Source of the DNA: Hyaloperonospora brassicae
Taxonomy: Eukaryota; Oomycota; Peronosporomycetes; Peronosporales; Peronosporaceae
NCBI GenBank assembly: GCA_947650285.1
Contig: CANTFL010000756.1
Location: forward strand, 1 to 64,000
Direction of reading: 5' to 3'
Length of the DNA: 64,000 nt
The notes below the pieces were generated by a model that was given only the letters and a program-made list of their open reading frames with translations, was not told where the DNA came from and did no database searches. Of this stretch, positions 55,101 through 64,000 are shown in pieces (within the stretch, counting starts at the first letter, position 1; each line of letters starts with the position of its first letter). A program made the position numbers and the translations under genes.

Positions 55101-57010
55101 ATAGACGCTCGATATCCAAGGAACTTGACATTAAAAGCACCTACGACCCTTGACAGCGCTGATCAATGAAAAAATAATGCTCAAGCGTATAACGAACAAT
55201 TAAATCTTCAAGCGTCCCGCATCTTAGTTTTCAGTAGTAAAGTATCAACTTATCGATATATTACCGTCGACTCAGTATCGCAGAATTTAATTTCTCATCT
55301 AGTTATCTTATCTTAAACATTTCATTTGGAGCGTCTACCTCAGCCCTCAATGGAATTTGTAAGAACCTATTCAGTCTGTTCTCTAAGAGTCGCTAATGTA
55401 TCTGTGGTGCATTCTTAAGCCTAAATGGTATGCTTAACCACTATAATATATCAGCTAAATTACTCGCTGTCCTTTGCTTTTCGCTCATACTTAAAAACCA
55501 AAACAAGTCGTCATAGCCAAACAGTTTTATAGTTAGATGCATGGATTAGTCATAAGTTGAGTCAGGTCGTTCTGCAATCGATAGATGATGCAACATTTGA
55601 TGTCAATCTCATTATTATTCCCGATTATGACAACTAAAATGGCTAAGAGCGAGTAAGCTGGTTGAATTTACTTCGCTAATAGCAGCCGCTTGATTATGTC
55701 TTTCAATATTTTTCTTCGATAAGGAAATTATCTTTTATACCCATTAAAAAACTAATTTGGGGTTACACACATCCATGTAAGATATGGATCCTCGAAAGCC
55801 GGCGGTAGACTTCCTTATCCGTTAGAAAATGACTCCTCTTCGGTATAATCTGTCGGAATCTTCCCCGGCCTTAGGCGTGTCACTATCAGAAATCTGTATT
55901 TTCGTCGACCCAATCACGTCTGAGGATTACTATGCTACTGGTACAACGGCCATCCCTTGATATTTATTTGGCTCAGCACTCCTAACTCAAAAACGAAAAT
56001 AGTTAGCCAGCTATAAAAAAACATAAGGTTATTACTCTCTTTTATCCCCTGAGTCTTCTACATGGAGGGCGACCTTAAAGTTGCATTAATTCTTGGAATA
56101 ATCTTTCTGCTGCAGGACTTTTCTAATTTGGACTATTTTTTCTTTGGTGGCGGCCAATATGACAAATTTATCAACGATACCGGGTCTTTGAACGCTGTAA
56201 AATTCTATTGGGATATGAAACGGTGGTATTTATAACTGATGGTTTTCCTTTTTACTCTTGAAAAAATCATATGGGTCGAATCGGTCTATGGCAGATTCCT
56301 TTTCCAAGTTGAGCCAGTCTGCATATCTTCGCGATCCCACCTAGACAAACATCTTAGCTCTGGTACTTAATCTATTGCTTTCACATACCTATCATTGCAT
56401 CCTTTTCAAAATTGGAATATCTGTGGGCTGCATTTTTTACCTTCAGTAGCCTGAGGCGACCTAACGCTAGGGTAATAGTAGAAACGCGCCGGGTTTCTCT
56501 TGTGACCCACATCTTCTATCGATTTCAGGTTGTTATTGAAGAGAAACCCTAATGCAACGACCGATGGTACACGCGCGTTATATCCTAACTTTACATCTCA
56601 TGCTTGCAGACCATGCATGGCTCTTCGTCCGTAGAAAAGTACTCAAAACTCGTCCGGGAGAAAGTTTGTTCTACGTACTCAGTCTAGTCGGAACTAGCCA
56701 ATACCATGAAATTCATTTCTAGGATCGTATCTTAAAACACAATGGTGCCAATTCATACCCAAAAAACTATACTAAATATCATTCTTGGTTTCCTTGATGC
56801 AAGGGCGTCCTTCCGTACAATATACAAATTACCCAATTATAATGCACCCCTGTCGTGCACTCTCGTCGATTGGGCAACCTACCTCACGAGCAAGGGTGTC
56901 ATGTAAAATAAATCTTTCGGTACCAGTGTCAAACACCAGGTTTTCACGATTAATGTTGATCTTCACTGAAGCTTCAGCCTGTCAAAATTATCTAGTGAAA
57001 TCATGGTAGT
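52200..57010 (-). pseudogene. Ancient Gypsy pol relic C
   Basis: Minus-strand fragments in order: retropepsin near 56870-57000 (LVFDTGTERFI, catalytic Asp codon 56928-56930); RT near 55320-55540 (IPFRLKNAPQIH followed by RLLENRLNRFLQIP with a stop); RNase H near 54055-54200 (KIVDRKSLITPIYSRLMAW); late integrase near 52750-52950 (GDYAELLKFASNTAHDRS and, after a frameshift, YLIHGWDTESI). An open frame at 52210-52617 continues past the integrase and may be the pol tail. Spacing fits one element. All catalytic regions are broken. Confidence 0.7.
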
Positions 57011-60649
<3,639 letters not shown>

Positions 60650-61285
60650 GGACATATATCTACCGACGAGGGACCCAGGTCTACCTATGAGAGACCGAAA
60701 ATATCAGTGAAGGACCGATGTTCCAGTGAGGGCTCCGGGTCCACTAAGGAGGGTCTAGGTGTACAATTAAAGACAGGGACCATGGGTGAGGGACCTAGGT
60801 TCACCAAGATGGGATTAGGTAATTCATGTGAAACCAATATCTGCCGACGGTGGACCAGGTTCACGTATGAGGGATCGTAGTTACACGAGGAGGGACTAAA
60901 TCTGCCATGAGCTACCCAGGTCTAACGGTGAGGTACCGGGCCTACCGATGACGCAACGGGTCTACCATCCGAGACCCAGGTCTACAAGTAAAGTTCCAGG
61001 TCTGCCGATGACGGACCGAGTCTACTATGAGATATCACGTCTACCGGTGCGCTATCGGGTCTGCCATGAGGGACGGTGGTCTGCCGTTTAATTTTCGGTC
61101 TACCATGCAAGACAAAGGTTAACCATGCGAGAAACAGTGAATTTGGTAAGGGTATGGTCTGCCGATAAAGGACCTGATCTACCATGACAGACCTATATCT
61201 ACCGATGAGGGAACTAGTCTATCAGTTAAGGACTTCGGTCTACCGGTAGAGTCCGTATCTACAACGAGAGACCGGTTTTATTAGT
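60650..61285. repeat. Degenerate ~20-bp tandem array, about 30 units
   Basis: Repeated variations on GGTCTACCGATGAGGGACC with period 19-22 bp run through the whole segment, for example the four units from about 61001 to 61080. Individual copies differ strongly and the period drifts, showing an old minisatellite. Confidence 0.8.
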
Positions 61286-64000
61286 GAGGAAAAGTGGTCA
61301 TATTATTCCACTAAGCTTGGCCGTTACCTAGAGAACGATCTGATCCGTAATTTCTCCATAAGTTCCTCTACCATGAAGTTTAATTCACTTTTGAGACCCC
61401 TTTTTCTTCGGAAATCCTCTACCCGGAAACTGACTCCTTGACCCTTCACCGTGCTAGCCTCTGAGTCTATTCTTCTTCGAAACACTTTACCACAGTTCTA
61501 TGTCTGTGCAAGAGGAATAACTTACGTCACAGGACGCGCAAAAATGGGCGAGCAAGTAGTCATTGATAAAGTATCTTTATTTTCATACAAATTAATTTAT
61601 GTCAGAAATGAAAGTATAAAAAAAATGATCGATTAAAGGTTTTGTTCAGCTTTTACCGTTTACTAGCCACCTTTATTAAGTATAATTACCGTCTCTACAC
61701 TTCGTATACGAAATTTTTACTTGCCTGCTTACACGTTAGTTAGTGCAAATACTTTTACATAGTCAGCCCAAGCACCCGGAGCACCCTTGCTTGACGTATA
61801 TCGCACGGACGAGCAGAGGGTAATTGAAGGCAATACATTGATTACAGATTTTCTCATAAGCGCACGAAAGCTACAATTCATGTATATTTTTACGAAGTTT
61901 AAGATAGATCACGGCACGGACTTATGATTGTTGTACATATCCTTGCATATAAAAGTGTAAGGTTGCTTTGTATAATGCGCGCTGTAAATATTTACCACTT
62001 CGCCTCACCCGTCTACAATCCGATTATTGTTTTAGATATTTTTGCAACAAATATACGCAAAAAAAACTATGACCCGCTATTGTAAGCTTTTTCGAGATAA
62101 TTTACTAGTGATGGATATTATGTCAAAAGTACAGGAGCGTCATGTATCCATATTTATATAAATGTAAAAGTTTCAAACCTCTATTATTTATATGTCATTT
62201 ATAGACTCAATTTTCGACCCACAGTAGTCGTACTTCACAAATGCTACACAATTGCGCTGACTAGGGATACTTTATACATCTGCCATCCGTCAGCATCTTG
62301 TCATCAGGTAGGTCGACTATAACACCTGTTGTGGGAAATGAAGTTGTCATTGCAAATATGTCTTTCGAATAGACGCTCCTGCTGCTAGATTTAATGGTAA
62401 TGATGGGTTATTGATGTGGGTACACCAAGTTCTGAAAGGATCTTGTTCGTTGAGCGCGAAAATAAGAAGATATCACTCCAATGATAAAGCCAAAAGAGAT
62501 GCCTCCGGCGAACTGCCGAAACGCGTTTGGCGCGCGATATACTTTTTACCGAGATGACGTTCGTAAAACACTGTGATCGAGAATTATACTTCAAAACGAA
62601 AAATTATATAACCCAGTACGCAAAGCATTGGGTTTTTATCAAGTCATTAAAAATGTCGTTTTAATTTATCTCATCGATTGCTGTGTACCACATCTGTTTC
62701 ATTAGCATTTAATAACGATGAGCTAACATCAACATTTTCTTTTGTAGCTAGTCATTTTCTCTACCCTTGCAACGCTAAAATTTAAGGCATATTTATGGCG
62801 TTAACGTGGGTGCCCCTAAGAAAGATTTGACGAAAGCAAATTTTAATATAGAAAATATAGCAATTATGGATAATTCCCTCTATATTCGAACGCTCACTAG
62901 ACGCGTTTTGGTATTCCGCGGGGGCATCGTTAGTGGCTCAATCGATATAGAAGTTTAAAATTTCTTCATTACGCTCTCAACGAACAAATCTTTCCAAAAC
63001 TTAGTGTATTCACATAATCACTCACCATTACTACCAAATTTAGCAGCTGGGGCGTCGACCCGATATAGGTGTCCGCTTTGGCAACTCCCTTTCCAACAGT
63101 AAAATGATCATGATTTATCACGAAGTGTCGAAATTCCTATTTATAATTATCACATATCCACATTGAAGCACTGTTGCAAACATTCATTATCGCCTTTCCA
63201 TCCAGCTAATTTTATTATTGAAAAGGTTTTGGGCCCCAACGTCTCGCTAGACTTGTGCCACCGGAAATTATATATTTTCCATGAGATATGATAAAAGTTA
63301 AAGAAAATACGATGCATAAGCAATATCATCATACATAATCAACAGAAGTATGACTTTGGAATTTTTAATTGAGTAATTCAGTGCACAATAAGTGCAAAAC
63401 GTAGGAGGATGAGGCACATGTATATATATACATTTGTTACTAGCCATAACAACAGGTTAGAATCAAGCTATATGACCTTTACTTTGAGGCTTTTGATAGG
63501 ATACAGGTCTCTCCATATCATCCGTTTGGTAGAAAATAACACCTAGATTATCAGGTTTAATTGTCGTGAAGTTGTAATCCAAATCATATCATAGGGATCC
63601 TGAAGAAGAAATGGTAATGATATTGCAAGCATTTTCATAATCACTGTCCTAATTTTAAAAAACCCGAGCTTAGTATCGTTGACGATCAAAAAAATTTGCG
63701 TCGCGCTATTCATCGGGCCAATGTTGCTTTGCTCGGGTAGGCGCAACTTAAAATACAAAAAATATCGATCGATGAAAATTTTAGACCCATATGGTGCATC
63801 ATTTTTAGCAAGTATGTACAGTATAATACTTATTTAATGCTTTATATCATATGTCTTGAATGACACAAAGCATACACCAGATTATTACTAGCTTAAATTG
63901 TTTCATTGCGCAGTAAGGTACTCTATAACTCTAACGGACAATCGTATCCATCAAAGCTGATAATACGATTTGTAAAAGATTGGAAATAAGTGGACTCAAT
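61286..64000. other. AT-rich terminal region without recognised genes
   Basis: No open frame over about 71 codons, no domain, no repeat of note. TA-rich runs are common. Confidence 0.5.

Overview
The window looks like a repeat-dense, gene-poor stretch of an oomycete genome (a Phytophthora or downy-mildew type organism). The evidence is Ty3/Gypsy LTR families with TGTAACGGGG...CCCCGTTACA ends, a chromodomain Gypsy polyprotein, a large L1-like LINE, a pogo-like transposase relic, and one candidate secreted RXLR-like effector. I cannot fix the genus from sequence alone. No rRNA, tRNA or CRISPR was recognised. Apart from the effector, nothing that looks like a host housekeeping gene was found.

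Layout. 1-2729 holds LTRs of one Gypsy family in opposite orientations plus an internally deleted Gypsy copy that keeps an antisense ORF next to its 3' LTR. 3385-3837 (-) is the effector candidate, followed at 4211-4350 by a decayed 45-bp tandem repeat that once encoded a 15-residue Trp-containing repeat. 5442-14250 (-) is an apparently full-length, young LINE bounded by a perfect 17-bp target-site duplication. Its ORF1 has a CCHC knuckle and a probable OTU-type cysteine protease domain. Its ORF2 has an APE endonuclease, a reverse transcriptase and a C-terminal zinc-binding domain, and it lacks an AUG. 14619-15047 is a 121-bp satellite-like tandem repeat. 15681-17996 is a DNA transposon with about 169-bp terminal inverted repeats carrying a LINE ORF2 fragment. 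19054-26812 (+) is a complete but frameshifted Gypsy chromovirus-type element with TAGCT target duplications, inserted into an old LINE ORF1 relic. 27245-27683 is a solo LTR, 28202-28870 (-) a LINE ORF2 relic, and about 30100-31390 (-) a pogo/Tigger transposase relic with a 34-bp minisatellite downstream.

From about 31.4 kb the sequence becomes AT-rich and almost featureless to 37.8 kb. From there to 57 kb it is a graveyard of very old Gypsy elements, mostly on the minus strand: pol pieces at 40.9-46.2 kb and 52.2-57.0 kb appear in the correct protease, RT, RNase H, integrase order. The last 7 kb carry a long GA microsatellite and a degenerate ~20-bp tandem array of about 30 units.

The most promising observations are the OTU-like protease domain in the LINE ORF1, the AUG-less overlapping ORF2, the conserved antisense ORF in two Gypsy copies, and the effector candidate beside a decayed repeat-protein gene. 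Domain assignments rest on motif recognition by eye; no searches were run.
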